Shown piece by piece: positions 23,858-32,102 of a stretch of DNA of 41,833 bases (its first letter is position 1; each line of letters opens with the position of its first letter). The DNA is from Pseudomonadota bacterium (GTDB taxonomy: Bacteria; Pseudomonadota; Alphaproteobacteria; Micavibrionales; UBA2020): contig JAEXMB010000049.1 of assembly GCA_023444705.1 (NCBI GenBank), forward strand, positions 1 through 41,833, written 5' to 3'. The translations under genes and the position numbers were made by a program. The notes below the pieces were generated by a model, which worked only from the letters and a program-made list of their open reading frames with translations, was not told where the DNA came from and made no database searches.

Positions 23858-26458
23858 TTCTTCGTCCACAGCGTCAGGGTTGGCCCCGATGATGTCGCCC
23901 CATGACAGGGGCTGGTCAGGCATTTTCTTGTCGGCGGGCGGTTGCGCGTGCTGTTGCTGCGGCGGGGTTGCAGGCACGGCGGGCAGATCCCACGGCATGG
24001 GTGCGGCAGGCGCATCTTCGGCCACACCAACATCATCGGCGGGGGAGAAGCCTGCAAACGGCGCAAACGCGTCTTCGTCTTCTTCGTCGTCTTGCGGTGC
24101 GGCCTCCGCCGGTGTTGCGGGCTTTGCGCCTTCGACCGGCGGCATGCCGATGACGTCGGACCAGTTGATCGGGCCCGGCAGCGGGCTGAGCGCACCGCGC
24201 GCGGCCTCGCGCTCGGCCTTGCCGCTGTCCATGCCGGCCATGTCGCCGATGATCGCATCCCAGCTGATGCCGCCTGCGGCGAGAGCGTCGTCGTCCTGCA
24301 CCGCGGGGCGGTCGGTCAGGGGCGTTGCAGAGCTTTGCTCGCCGCCGATGACTTCCATCCAGTTGAGCGGCCCGCCCGGCAGGCGCTCGGCCACGGCTTT
24401 GGCTGCGGTGGCTTCGGCCGCGCTCAGGGCCTGCATCATGCGTTCGTTGCCGCCGCCACCGCTGTCGGCCTGCGCCGCATCGGCGGGGCTGATGGTGTCG
24501 TTGACCGCGGCGATATTGGCGACGGCGGTGATGCCGCTAATCTTGTAATCCTCAACCCCTGCCTTCTTGGCGGTCATGAAACCTTCGGCCAGCGCATCAA
24601 TCTCGCGGCTGTGCGGCGTGGCCAGCTGGGCAGGGTTCCAGTTCGGGTTGCGCAGGCGGCGCAGCACGCTGTCGACGTTGCGCAGGCTGTCAAGCGCCTC
24701 TTCCGACGGCGGCGGGATCGGCAGGAAGCGATGCACGCGCATCGCCTTGGCGTGGCCGATGTCGGAGTTATAGACCTGTATTTCCGCGACCTCGCTGCCA
24801 AAGGCGCAGATGGCGCGGCCTTCGTTAAAGCCTTTGAGGCCTTCATAAGACGCGCGGTCGCGCACCTGCACGCTGGCGTTCTGGCTGTCGCTATAGCCCT
24901 TGCCGCCGCCCGAGCGCGCGTAGCCCGAGACCTCGGTCACCATCGCCTTACCCACGGTCTTCTCGAAAAATTCCTTGGTCTGGGTCGGATCTTCGAGCTT
25001 GCCGAACAGCTTGATGTTGCAGTTCGCGGTGATGGAGCGCGCTTCTTCCTTCACGCGTTTTTCAAGCGCGGGCAAATCCTGACCGGCGAAGACAAGGCTG
25101 AAGCCAAGCGAGCGGGCCTGCGCCGCCATGACGGCCATACCTTGCGAGGTATAGTAGCCGACCTCGTCAAAGATGGCGATGAAGGGGGTCGACGATGTCG
25201 TCGGCTTGTTTTCGATGGCGGTTGCGGTATCGCCCTCGACCGCGTTGCCAAGCGTCGCACCCATCATGCCCTTGAGCGTGGAGGCGATGATCTTACCGAG
25301 GTTGGCGGTCTCGTCACTTGATTTTTCAAGCGCGGGGATCAGGACAATCAGGATGCGGCGGTTCAGCACCACGTCGAGCATGTCGATGTCCGCCGCCTGC
25401 GTGTCGAAGATGAAGCCATAGTCGTCGCCCAGCGACTGCATGGAGCGCGTGAACTGCATCGACAGATAGCCGTGCTGCTGGTTGGGCGTCGTGGTGTCGG
25501 GCATCGAGCCGTCGGGCTGCTGCTTGGTGTTGCCGTCGTCGTCGAACATGCGGTCGTCATAGCCGGGCAGCTCGGCCAGATAGGCTTTGACCTGCGCGCG
25601 CAGGGGTTCGGGCACAGCACCATCGCGCGACAGCTTGATGATCGCCTTGAAGGTCAGGAACTGACGGATGACGCCGATCGACAGCGGGATGTTCTGGTTC
25701 TCGCGCTTCCACACCAGGCAGGGCATCAGTGCCGACACCAGCGCGACCGCACGTTCTTTCCACATCGCGTTGTCGCCTTCGGCATCGGGCATCAGGCTGA
25801 CCAGCATGTTGGTCAGATACGATGCCGAACCGGACGAGAACGGGTTGAGCGTGTTGGACGCGACCTTGCCAGTGGCGTTGCCGGTCATATAGTTCATGAT
25901 CAGCACGTCGTCGTCGCGGCCGAAGCGGCGCGCCATCGCCGAAATGGTCGACCACAGGTCGGTGTCGGCCTTACCGTCAATATAAATAAAGCCCGACGAC
26001 CATGTCAGGGCGTTGCAGGCATAGGATTTCAGGCCGAAGGTCTTACCCGCACCGGTCGTACCAAGATAGAGACAGTGTGTCCGCGCGTCGGAGTTGGTGA
26101 ACCAGATTTCTTCGCCGCTTTCCTTGTCGTTGCCAAGGTAGAGAATGCCGTCGGCCATGCCGTTCTTGCCGTCGGGGCGCTTGAAGTTCGGATCGATGCG
26201 GCGCGCGGATTTGGGCAGCTTGAACGGCAGCTTCACCGGGCGCTTGCACAGCCACCAGAAATAAAGAAGGCACAGCGCAAAGATCAGGTCGGAAAACGGC
26301 GCGAGCATTTTCTCGCCCCAGATGGCATAGGCCGCGATCGCATAGACGACGGCGGCGGTCGATGGCTGCAACAGACTGTCGCGCATACGCACAGTCCACG
26401 GGCGCGCGTCCCGCAGAATATCCGTATGCTTCATCTGATACTTGTTGCTTAACGCCAC
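23855..26458 (-). CDS. dotL: Type IVB secretion coupling ATPase, DotL/IcmO family
   Basis: Inner-membrane AAA ATPase that recruits substrates to a Dot/Icm-type secretion system. 867 residues. Two membrane helices lie at about 34-72, followed by Walker A GTTGAGKT (133-140) and Walker B FIAIFDEVGYY. The C-terminal 200 residues are a disordered acidic/Pro tail, the part that in Legionella binds DotN, IcmS, IcmW and LvgA. This tail holds four copies of a Trp motif (separate entry). The GTG at 26458 has AAAAGG 8 nt upstream; ATG 26434 (MKHTDILRD) is an alternative start. Co-directional with dotM. TraD/VirD4 relatives are the alternative, but dotM next door supports DotL. Confidence 0.88.
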   Translation of the reverse strand: MALSNKYQMKHTDILRDARPWTVRMRDSLLQPSTAAVVYAIAAYAIWGEKMLAPFSDLIFALCLLYFWWLCKRPVKLPFKLPKSARRIDPNFKRPDGKNGMADGILYLGNDKESGEEIWFTNSDARTHCLYLGTTGAGKTFGLKSYACNALTWSSGFIYIDGKADTDLWSTISAMARRFGRDDDVLIMNYMTGNATGKVASNTLNPFSSGSASYLTNMLVSLMPDAEGDNAMWKERAVALVSALMPCLVWKRENQNIPLSIGVIRQFLTFKAIIKLSRDGAVPEPLRAQVKAYLAELPGYDDRMFDDDGNTKQQPDGSMPDTTTPNQQHGYLSMQFTRSMQSLGDDYGFIFDTQAADIDMLDVVLNRRILIVLIPALEKSSDETANLGKIIASTLKGMMGATLGNAVEGDTATAIENKPTTSSTPFIAIFDEVGYYTSQGMAVMAAQARSLGFSLVFAGQDLPALEKRVKEEARSITANCNIKLFGKLEDPTQTKEFFEKTVGKAMVTEVSGYARSGGGKGYSDSQNASVQVRDRASYEGLKGFNEGRAICAFGSEVAEIQVYNSDIGHAKAMRVHRFLPIPPPSEEALDSLRNVDSVLRRLRNPNWNPAQLATPHSREIDALAEGFMTAKKAGVEDYKISGITAVANIAAVNDTISPADAAQADSGGGGNERMMQALSAAEATAAKAVAERLPGGPLNWMEVIGGEQSSATPLTDRPAVQDDDALAAGGISWDAIIGDMAGMDSGKAEREAARGALSPLPGPINWSDVIGMPPVEGAKPATPAEAAPQDDEEDEDAFAPFAGFSPADDVGVAEDAPAAPMPWDLPAVPATPPQQQHAQPPADKKMPDQPLSWGDIIGANPDAVDEE
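23880..24375 (-). repeat. Four Trp-motif repeats in the DotL C-terminal tail
   Basis: Within the coding sequence the protein motifs PLNWMEVIGG, GISWDAIIGD, PINWSDVIGM and PLSWGDIIGA place Trp at residues 700, 733, 766 and 853. The first three are exactly 33 residues apart. The consensus is (I/L)(N/S)W-x-(D/E/A)-(V/I)-I-G. The linkers between them are unrelated, which points to conserved short binding motifs rather than a recent DNA repeat. Confidence 0.85.
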
Positions 26459-26488
26459 GTGGCAGGCCTTTTCCCAGCTATCTCTTTA

Positions 26489-27007
26489 TTATTGTCCGAA
26501 CAATTGATCCGCGGGCACCGCGATACCGTCGGCCGGCGCGCTTTTTTGCGCGGGCGCTTGCGTTTGTACCGGCGGGCGCATGCCGTCCATCGACGGGTCG
26601 ATGCCGTGTTTCTTGAGGAAGAATTGCGCCGCGATAAACGCGATCATGAACAGGAACAGGAACCACAAAATCACCTTGCCGAAGGCGATCAGCAAACGCA
26701 GCAGCAACGGGCGGTTTGCCTGACGCACGCCGCGCTGGCCGTCAAGCAGGCGGTTGCTGACGGTGATAAAGGCGCGCTCTGCCGCCTTGGCGTTGTCAAA
26801 ACGCGCGATTTCATCCGCACCGCCGGACTTGTCGGCCATCAGGCGGTAAAACGTCTTGCTGCCTTCGGTCACGGGGGCGATCGACAGCGCCGCGTTGGCC
26901 AACTCTGCCAGCGGCGCGCGCCACAGGCGCGGCGCGGCACCCGTCACGCGCACGACCAGTGCATTGTCGGTAATTTCGGCACGGACGCAGGAGCGGCAAA
27001 ACAGCAT
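26489..27007 (-). CDS. Membrane protein encoded between dotM and dotL
   Basis: 172 residues. It starts with a CxxC (LFCRSCVRAE), then an about 85-residue soluble domain, a single strong membrane helix near 112-132 (ILWFLFLFMIAFIAAQFFL), and a Pro/Gln/Ala-rich tail. The likely topology is N-terminus in the cytoplasm and tail in the periplasm. Six bp separate it from dotM and 30 bp from the dotL start, so the three are one operon. I do not recognise it as a known Dot/Icm component; an accessory role in the coupling complex is inferred from position. Confidence 0.75.
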   Translation of the reverse strand: MLFCRSCVRAEITDNALVVRVTGAAPRLWRAPLAELANAALSIAPVTEGSKTFYRLMADKSGGADEIARFDNAKAAERAFITVSNRLLDGQRGVRQANRPLLLRLLIAFGKVILWFLFLFMIAFIAAQFFLKKHGIDPSMDGMRPPVQTQAPAQKSAPADGIAVPADQLFGQ

Positions 27008-27013
27008 GACGGT

Positions 27014-28207
27014 CTAGCCTTTCTTCTTTTTCTTGGGTTTATAGGTCTGCGGATGGCGCGCGTTGGCGTCGCGTTCGGGGATGGAGCGCCCGATCCCGCT
27101 CTTCATATAGGCTTCGTAACCGCGGATGACGTCGTCAAAGCGCGGCGTGGGGATCTTCTGCCCTGCGATCAGCTCGTTGGTGAAATGCACCATCGCGCCC
27201 GCAGCCTCGGCCATATAGGACTTGCGGCCCAGGTTGTTGAGCGGATACCACAGCGCGCGGTCATGTCCGCGCAACCAGACGAATTCCGACGGTGCCAGAA
27301 CCCCGCCTTCCTGACGCGCGCGTTGCAGGCAGCGCAGCATGGCGGTGGTGACGTAGGCGTGCTGGTTGGCCGCCGCTTCCATCGGGCCGCTCATCTTGGG
27401 ATCGTTGATGATCTTTTTAATCTTCGCCCTCGTCGCCGGTTTGATCTTGAGGCCTTTTTCCGCCGACCATGACACGGCAAGCTCCGCCAGCAACGCGTCG
27501 CAATCCTTGCGCTTGCGCACAGCCTTCAGGCAGAAGGCGGCATAAAGCCCCTGCATATGCGGCGGCAGTTTTTTGGGCCCTTCCCAACGCTTGCCAAGCT
27601 GTTGCGCCAGCGCGCCCCAGGCGCGGTTGACGTCAAGCTGGCCGCCGCTGTAGCCGACCTCGTTATAGGCCAGCCATTCCTCGGGGCTCAGCGCTTCGGC
27701 AAACAGCGGCAATTGCGCGGGCACGGCCGCACCCGGTGCGCGAAACGGCAGGTCACGCGGATCGAATTTCAAAAACGGCGTGATGGTGGGGAACGAGCGC
27801 GCCTGTTCGTGCATCAGACCTTCAAGCCCCATGCGGCGGCGATAGCCCGTGCCGGGCCCCTTGAAGATGACGTAAAGCGTCATGACGCCAAGCAGGCCCA
27901 CGAACAGCAGGCGCAACGGATTGACCGCGGCCGCCGTAATGCTTTTGATCATGCGGCCATCAAGCACGCGCACGTTGGTATCGCGCACGCTTTCATACCA
28001 GTTGCCCAGCGTATAGCCGCCAACTGCGGCCTTGTCGCCGTGCAAAAGCATGCCGATCTGCAACTCGCCCATGCGGATGAAGCGCAGCGCCTCGAGCAGC
28101 TGGATGCGAAACACCTTCCAGATCACGAAGGCAATGCCCACGACCAGAAACACGACGATAAACGTCATGATGAATTCTTCGTGCGGACTTTTTTGCTGTT
28201 GCGACAC
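27014..28207 (-). CDS. dotM: Type IVB secretion protein DotM/IcmP family
   Basis: Inner-membrane partner of DotL in the type IV coupling complex; the cytosolic domain of Legionella DotM binds effectors with Glu-rich signals. 397 residues: one N-terminal helix (about 14-32), a second one near 85-110, then the conserved cytosolic domain (about 140-380) with VNRAWGALAQQLG and LWYPLNNLGRKSYMAEAAGAM (quoted in part as WYPLNNLGRK). The tail is Lys-rich. The GTG at 28207 has GGGGGAAG upstream; ATG 28168 is an alternative. It heads the dotM-orf-dotL operon. Confidence 0.85.
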   Translation of the reverse strand: MSQQQKSPHEEFIMTFIVVFLVVGIAFVIWKVFRIQLLEALRFIRMGELQIGMLLHGDKAAVGGYTLGNWYESVRDTNVRVLDGRMIKSITAAAVNPLRLLFVGLLGVMTLYVIFKGPGTGYRRRMGLEGLMHEQARSFPTITPFLKFDPRDLPFRAPGAAVPAQLPLFAEALSPEEWLAYNEVGYSGGQLDVNRAWGALAQQLGKRWEGPKKLPPHMQGLYAAFCLKAVRKRKDCDALLAELAVSWSAEKGLKIKPATRAKIKKIINDPKMSGPMEAAANQHAYVTTAMLRCLQRARQEGGVLAPSEFVWLRGHDRALWYPLNNLGRKSYMAEAAGAMVHFTNELIAGQKIPTPRFDDVIRGYEAYMKSGIGRSIPERDANARHPQTYKPKKKKKG

Positions 28208-28511
28208 GCGCCTATCTTCCCCCGTAACGCCGCCCCGCCACCGTTACGGTCATGTGGGGCAGACGCCAATCATTCAAGTCTAGCATAAAGAGCCGGCGAA
28301 ACCGAAGACCTTGCGTCGCTTTTTTAACTATTTCGGCTTTGATTTTGTTCATAAAAGCGGCAAGTGCCCCCTGCCCGCACCCCGCTGGCCCGCCTGCTTT
28401 GACAGATAGTGCGCCCCCACGGCCACGGCCAGCGCCGACCAATGCCCGCCAGGGCCCAAAAAGCCCCTTGATTCACAGGCCCGCGCGCCGTTATTCTGGC
28501 GCCACTTCGAT
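28208..28511. other. Intergenic region between dotM and tRNA-Thr
   Basis: About 300 bp holding the dotM promoter region (AT-rich around 28270-28350) and the upstream region of the tRNA. A 46-codon minus-strand frame (28212-28352), ending 4 bp before dotM, lacks a ribosome site and has no family features; I do not call it a gene. Confidence 0.4.
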
Positions 28512-28586
28512 GCCGGCGTAGCACAGCGGTAGTGCAGCGGTTTTGTAAACCGAAGGTCGGGAGTTCAATCCTCTCCGCCGGCACCA
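28512..28586 (+). tRNA. tRNA-Thr (anticodon TGT)
   Basis: Complete cloverleaf: acceptor GCCGGCG/CGCCGGC, D stem GCAC/GTGC, anticodon stem 28537-28553 with loop TTTGTAA (anticodon TGT, reading ACA), T arm GGGAG-TTCAATC-CTCTC, discriminator A and encoded CCA. The first pair of the anticodon stem is a G-A mismatch. It stands alone, downstream of no gene on its strand. Confidence 0.96.
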
Positions 28587-28622
28587 TTATCAATAAAAAT
28601 CAATTACTTAGCTTCATCCCTG

Positions 28623-30275
28623 CTATTCCTGCAGGGCTGGTGCAGTGGCGGCAGGGGCAAGCGCTCCGGCAGTCTGGCGCCGCTTGCATGCGGCAAGCAG
28701 GCTGTCGGCAGGCTTCAGCGCCGCCGTTTCCACCCCGTTCAGCTCAAGCAAAGTGGCAAAAATATTATCATGGCTGAAAGGCAGCGCGCCTTGCGCGGCC
28801 AGACAATCCTGCGACACGTCCTGTGCCTGGCGCATACCCTGCGACAGCCAGAGCATGGCGGGAATATGTGTTTGCTCCGACGGTGCCAGGATATAAGGCG
28901 CGCCATGCAGATACATACCCTTTTCACCCAGTGACTCTCCGTGGTCTGACGCATAAAGGACCGCCGCCGCAGGTTCTTGCGCCAGCGCGCCGATCACCGC
29001 ATCAAGCACATGGTCGGTATAAAGAATGCTGTTGTCATAGGCATTGACGATTTGCGCGCGCGTGCATTTGCCAAGATCGGCCTGACGGCAGACAGGCTGG
29101 AACTGCGCAAAACTGTCAGGCGCGCGCTTGTGATACAGCGGCCCGTGGCTACCCTTTTGATGCAAGACGATAAAAAGATCGCCCTTGCGCGCAAGTGCGG
29201 CGCGCAGTGCCGCAACCAGCGCCTCGTCATAGCATTCGCCCTTGCGGCAGTATTGCGGATAGGTTTTAGCCAGTGCATCTTCGCGGATGATTTCAATACC
29301 GTCGCATACCCCTTTGCAGCCCGAGTTGTTATCCACCCACACCGCCGGCACGCCCGCATTGGCGACAAGGCTGAGCAGGTTGTCGCTACCGTCAAAACGC
29401 GCAAGCGTGAAATCCTTGCGGCCAAGGCTTGAAAACATGCAGGGCACCGAAAAGGCGGTATGCGTGCCGCATGCCGTGAACTGTTCGAAATAAACAATTT
29501 CACTGCGCGCCTGCAGCCGCGGATTTGTCACCCTGTGATACCCGCCAAGGGAAAAATTGGCGGCGCGCGCGGTCTCGCCCACCACAAAGACGACGACACG
29601 GCGTGCCTCGCCCTGCGTGCGTGCTGCCCGCCGTGATGGCGTGGCAAGGCGGGGGGATGTCTGTTGGCGCGGCAACACATCGGTGCGCGCATATTTGATG
29701 CTGGCCGCAAGGGCGTTATAGGGCGTGATCATATGCCTCACCTCGCGGTGATTGCGGTAAAAAGGTGCGAGTTGTTGCATGCCGCCCCACAAAACCGCCA
29801 GCGCAACCAGAGCGGCCAGCAACGGCAGGCGCGCGTATTGCACCGCCGCCGCCACACCACGCGCCGGATAAATGACCTCCGCCCGCCACAGCAGCACAAG
29901 CGGCAGTACGAAAACACCCGCCATCCATAGCGCAAAGGACAACCCCATCAGGTCCGCGACCTCCGCCCGGTCGGTCTGGGCCGCATTGCGGATCATGTTG
30001 CTATCGATGAAAACACCATACTTGCTGATAAAATACGAGACCGATGCGGCAATCAGCAGCAAAAGCGCGATGACCGGCTTTTGCACCCGTGGCAACGCCA
30101 CCAGACCCAGCATGCAGACATAGGCAGCAAACACAATGGCAGCACAGCGCAACGTCAACGCAAAGCCTTGTTGCGCCATCGTGAACGACCACAACGGCAC
30201 ATTGCAGACAATGGCCAGAAACGCCGCCGTCACAACAGACAACGTTTGCGCGCGCAGGGCGATTTTAAATGTCAT
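28623..30275 (-). CDS. eptA: Phosphoethanolamine transferase, EptA/MCR-like
   Basis: Inner-membrane enzyme that moves phosphoethanolamine from phosphatidylethanolamine to lipid A, lowering its negative charge. 550 residues: five membrane helices in the first 170, then a periplasmic sulfatase-fold domain with VVGETAR (Glu234, zinc ligand), the nucleophile Thr in CGTHTAFSVPCMFS (271/273), QKGSHGP and SDHGESLGE, plus several paired Cys typical of the family. Its start overlaps the end of the PAP2 gene by 11 bp, so it is the last gene of the long regulated operon. DgkA nearby would recycle the diacylglycerol it produces. Confidence 0.93.
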   Translation of the reverse strand: MTFKIALRAQTLSVVTAAFLAIVCNVPLWSFTMAQQGFALTLRCAAIVFAAYVCMLGLVALPRVQKPVIALLLLIAASVSYFISKYGVFIDSNMIRNAAQTDRAEVADLMGLSFALWMAGVFVLPLVLLWRAEVIYPARGVAAAVQYARLPLLAALVALAVLWGGMQQLAPFYRNHREVRHMITPYNALAASIKYARTDVLPRQQTSPRLATPSRRAARTQGEARRVVVFVVGETARAANFSLGGYHRVTNPRLQARSEIVYFEQFTACGTHTAFSVPCMFSSLGRKDFTLARFDGSDNLLSLVANAGVPAVWVDNNSGCKGVCDGIEIIREDALAKTYPQYCRKGECYDEALVAALRAALARKGDLFIVLHQKGSHGPLYHKRAPDSFAQFQPVCRQADLGKCTRAQIVNAYDNSILYTDHVLDAVIGALAQEPAAAVLYASDHGESLGEKGMYLHGAPYILAPSEQTHIPAMLWLSQGMRQAQDVSQDCLAAQGALPFSHDNIFATLLELNGVETAALKPADSLLAACKRRQTAGALAPAATAPALQE

Positions 30276-30960
30276 GACGAATGTTCTTTAATGAAAAATG
30301 ACGGATTGAAAACAGCACGTGTGGCAAAAGCGAGAAGACGAGCAACGCCAGGCCAAGCGTCGTCAGTTCGTGCGAAAGAAAATGCGCGCCGCGCAGGATT
30401 TGCGCCGCACTCAGCGCCATCCCGACCGGCAACAGCGCAAGCAACGCCATGTAAAAGCTGCGCGGCCCTGAGGTCAGAAGAAACGCCAGACCCAGCCACA
30501 CATAACCTCAAGTCGAATGCCCCGCCGGAAAGCAGTGTCCTTTGCCAAAGCGCGCGACATTAAAAAGATCGCCATAGCCCAGCGGGTTTTTCGTGCCGCC
30601 AAACATGGTAAGATCCCACGGGCAGGCCAGCGTGGTCTGCGACTTCAGCGCCGCCACCCCGCCGATGAATACCGCCGCGCAAACGGCAAAGAGGCGCAAT
30701 GGCGCGCGCCACGGCGCAAGCCAGCGGCGCGGGCTGAACGCATCGACCGCCAGCACCACCGCCAGCCCCGCCAGCAAGGCGGTGGCCAGCGTGCGCAGGC
30801 CTTCATGCATCACGTCTTTAAGGAAGACAGCGTTGCGCGGAAACCCGCCGAAATGGTTATAAACGGCACTGGCGATATAAATGTCCGCACCGCTGGCATG
30901 GCTGAGATACCCCGCCACCACGCACGCCATCGCCGTTGCATACATCGTCGGCGGTCTCAT
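30265..30960 (-). pseudogene. PAP2 family phosphatase interrupted by an in-frame TGA
   Basis: Membrane phosphatase of the lipid phosphatase/PgpB-LpxE type. Read without interruption it is 231 residues, with helices, motif CFPAGHS (the phosphatase core) and the third motif RGAHFLSHELTT. A TGA at 30508-30510 falls four codons after the core His, giving CFPAGHST-stop-GYVWLGL; both halves are in the same frame and the neighbouring genes keep translational overlap (4 bp with dgkA, 11 bp with eptA). One base change (GGA to TGA) explains it. It may be a true nonsense mutation or a sequencing error. With the stop, the third active-site motif is lost and no activity is expected. Confidence 0.82.
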
Positions 30961-31319
30961 GCGTATAGCTCCACCACCCAGAATGCCGCCAGCGGAACAA
31001 ACGACAGCGCCACAGCCGCAGAGCCGATATCCTTGACCAGTGCCGATTGCGGATGCCGCTCCAGGCTGATGCGGTCGACCAGCTTTTCAAGCGCGGTATT
31101 CAGCGCCTCGACCAGCAGGATCAGGCTCATCAACCCGATCTCGACCGCAAGCGCAGGTATTGTCATGCCACGCACAAGGCTCAGGCCTAACAGCACCGCG
31201 AACAATGCCAGTTCCTGCCGGAATGCGCATTCATAGGCGCAGAGCCAGCGCAAGCCGGTGCCACTGTAACCCGCCGCGCGCACCACGCGCGCAAAGTCAA
31301 AAATATTCTTGCCGGTCAT
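30957..31319 (-). CDS. dgkA: Diacylglycerol kinase
   Basis: Small integral membrane kinase that turns diacylglycerol into phosphatidic acid. The 120 residues have three membrane helices and the family signature EALNTALEKLVDR followed by KDIGSAAV. Diacylglycerol is the by-product of EptA-type transfer from phosphatidylethanolamine, which explains the shared operon. The stop overlaps the PAP2 start (ATGA), and the TPR gene ends 17 bp upstream. Confidence 0.95.
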   Translation of the reverse strand: MTGKNIFDFARVVRAAGYSGTGLRWLCAYECAFRQELALFAVLLGLSLVRGMTIPALAVEIGLMSLILLVEALNTALEKLVDRISLERHPQSALVKDIGSAAVALSFVPLAAFWVVELYA

Positions 31320-31336
31320 GACCTGACGCGTCCTTG

Positions 31337-32083
31337 TCAGTTAAATTCAGGCTTGCGCCCCTTGGCAAGGCCTTCCTGCACCAACTTCATCGCTTCGGCG
31401 ATCTCGCGCTGGCGTCCGGCATCGGCGACGGCGCGGCCTTCGCGCGCGGGGGCCATTTGGGCACGGGCAAGAACCGCGCGCGCCTCGTCATAGCGTTTTT
31501 GCTTGAGCAGAAAATCGCCGTAGAAGTAATTGGGATCGATGCCGTCGGGATTGATCGCAAGCGCGGCCTTAAGATGCTGTTCGGCTTTTTTGCTGTCGCC
31601 AAAACCGATCGGCCAGCCCGGTACCTGATAATAGAGCGAACCAAGCGAGGTATGCGCAGACCCGTCAAGCGCCAGCGGGTCGATGGCCAGCGCCCCTTCC
31701 AGCAACGCCTTGGCGTGCTTGACCTTGGGCAGGGCTGAAATACCCTTGATGACACCCGCCTGCGTGGACAGGATGATCGCGTCCCATATTTTCGGCTCCG
31801 CACGTGCGGGATACTGTGCGGCCAGATCGGCGGCTTCTTTTTCAAGCGTATCGAGCGTTGCAAGCTTGCTGTTATCACTGGCGGCACCGTATTTGACATC
31901 GGCCCAGGCGGTTTGCAGATAGGCGATTTTATCCATCACCGGGTCTGCCTGCACCTCGCTTGTGGCCATGCTCTCGCCCGCAGCGGCTGTCGCGGGGGCA
32001 ATGCCGACTTGCGCACCGGCGGGATGGGCGACGGCAAGCGTTAAAAGAATAACGGTCGTCAAAGGAAGTGTGTTCATCATCAT
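31337..32083 (-). CDS. Exported TPR-repeat protein in the lipid operon
   Basis: 248 residues with a signal peptide (TVILLTLAVAHPAGA). Tetratricopeptide-like helices fill the rest, clearest near residues 165-215 (YFYGDFLLKQKRYDEARAVL). Three consecutive ATGs (32083, 32080, 32077) follow AGGAGA; the second or third has the better spacing. Located between SDR and dgkA with gaps of about 20 bp, so co-expressed. A periplasmic helper role is inferred; no enzymatic motif is visible. Confidence 0.8.
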   Translation of the reverse strand: MMMNTLPLTTVILLTLAVAHPAGAQVGIAPATAAAGESMATSEVQADPVMDKIAYLQTAWADVKYGAASDNSKLATLDTLEKEAADLAAQYPARAEPKIWDAIILSTQAGVIKGISALPKVKHAKALLEGALAIDPLALDGSAHTSLGSLYYQVPGWPIGFGDSKKAEQHLKAALAINPDGIDPNYFYGDFLLKQKRYDEARAVLARAQMAPAREGRAVADAGRQREIAEAMKLVQEGLAKGRKPEFN

Positions 32084-32102
32084 GTCTCCTGTCAGAAAGG
32101 GT

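Noticed and set aside
23942..25321. 459-codon plus-strand frame opposite dotL
   Set aside because: Antisense of the DotL ATPase; no motif and no ribosome site.
28212..28352. 46-codon frame just upstream of dotM
   Set aside because: No ribosome site, no homology features, and the GGGGGAAG at its end is better explained as the dotM ribosome site.
30508..30510. TGA in the PAP2 gene as a selenocysteine or reassigned codon
   Set aside because: No SECIS-like hairpin follows, PAP2 enzymes have no Sec position, and TGA ends other genes in this window normally.
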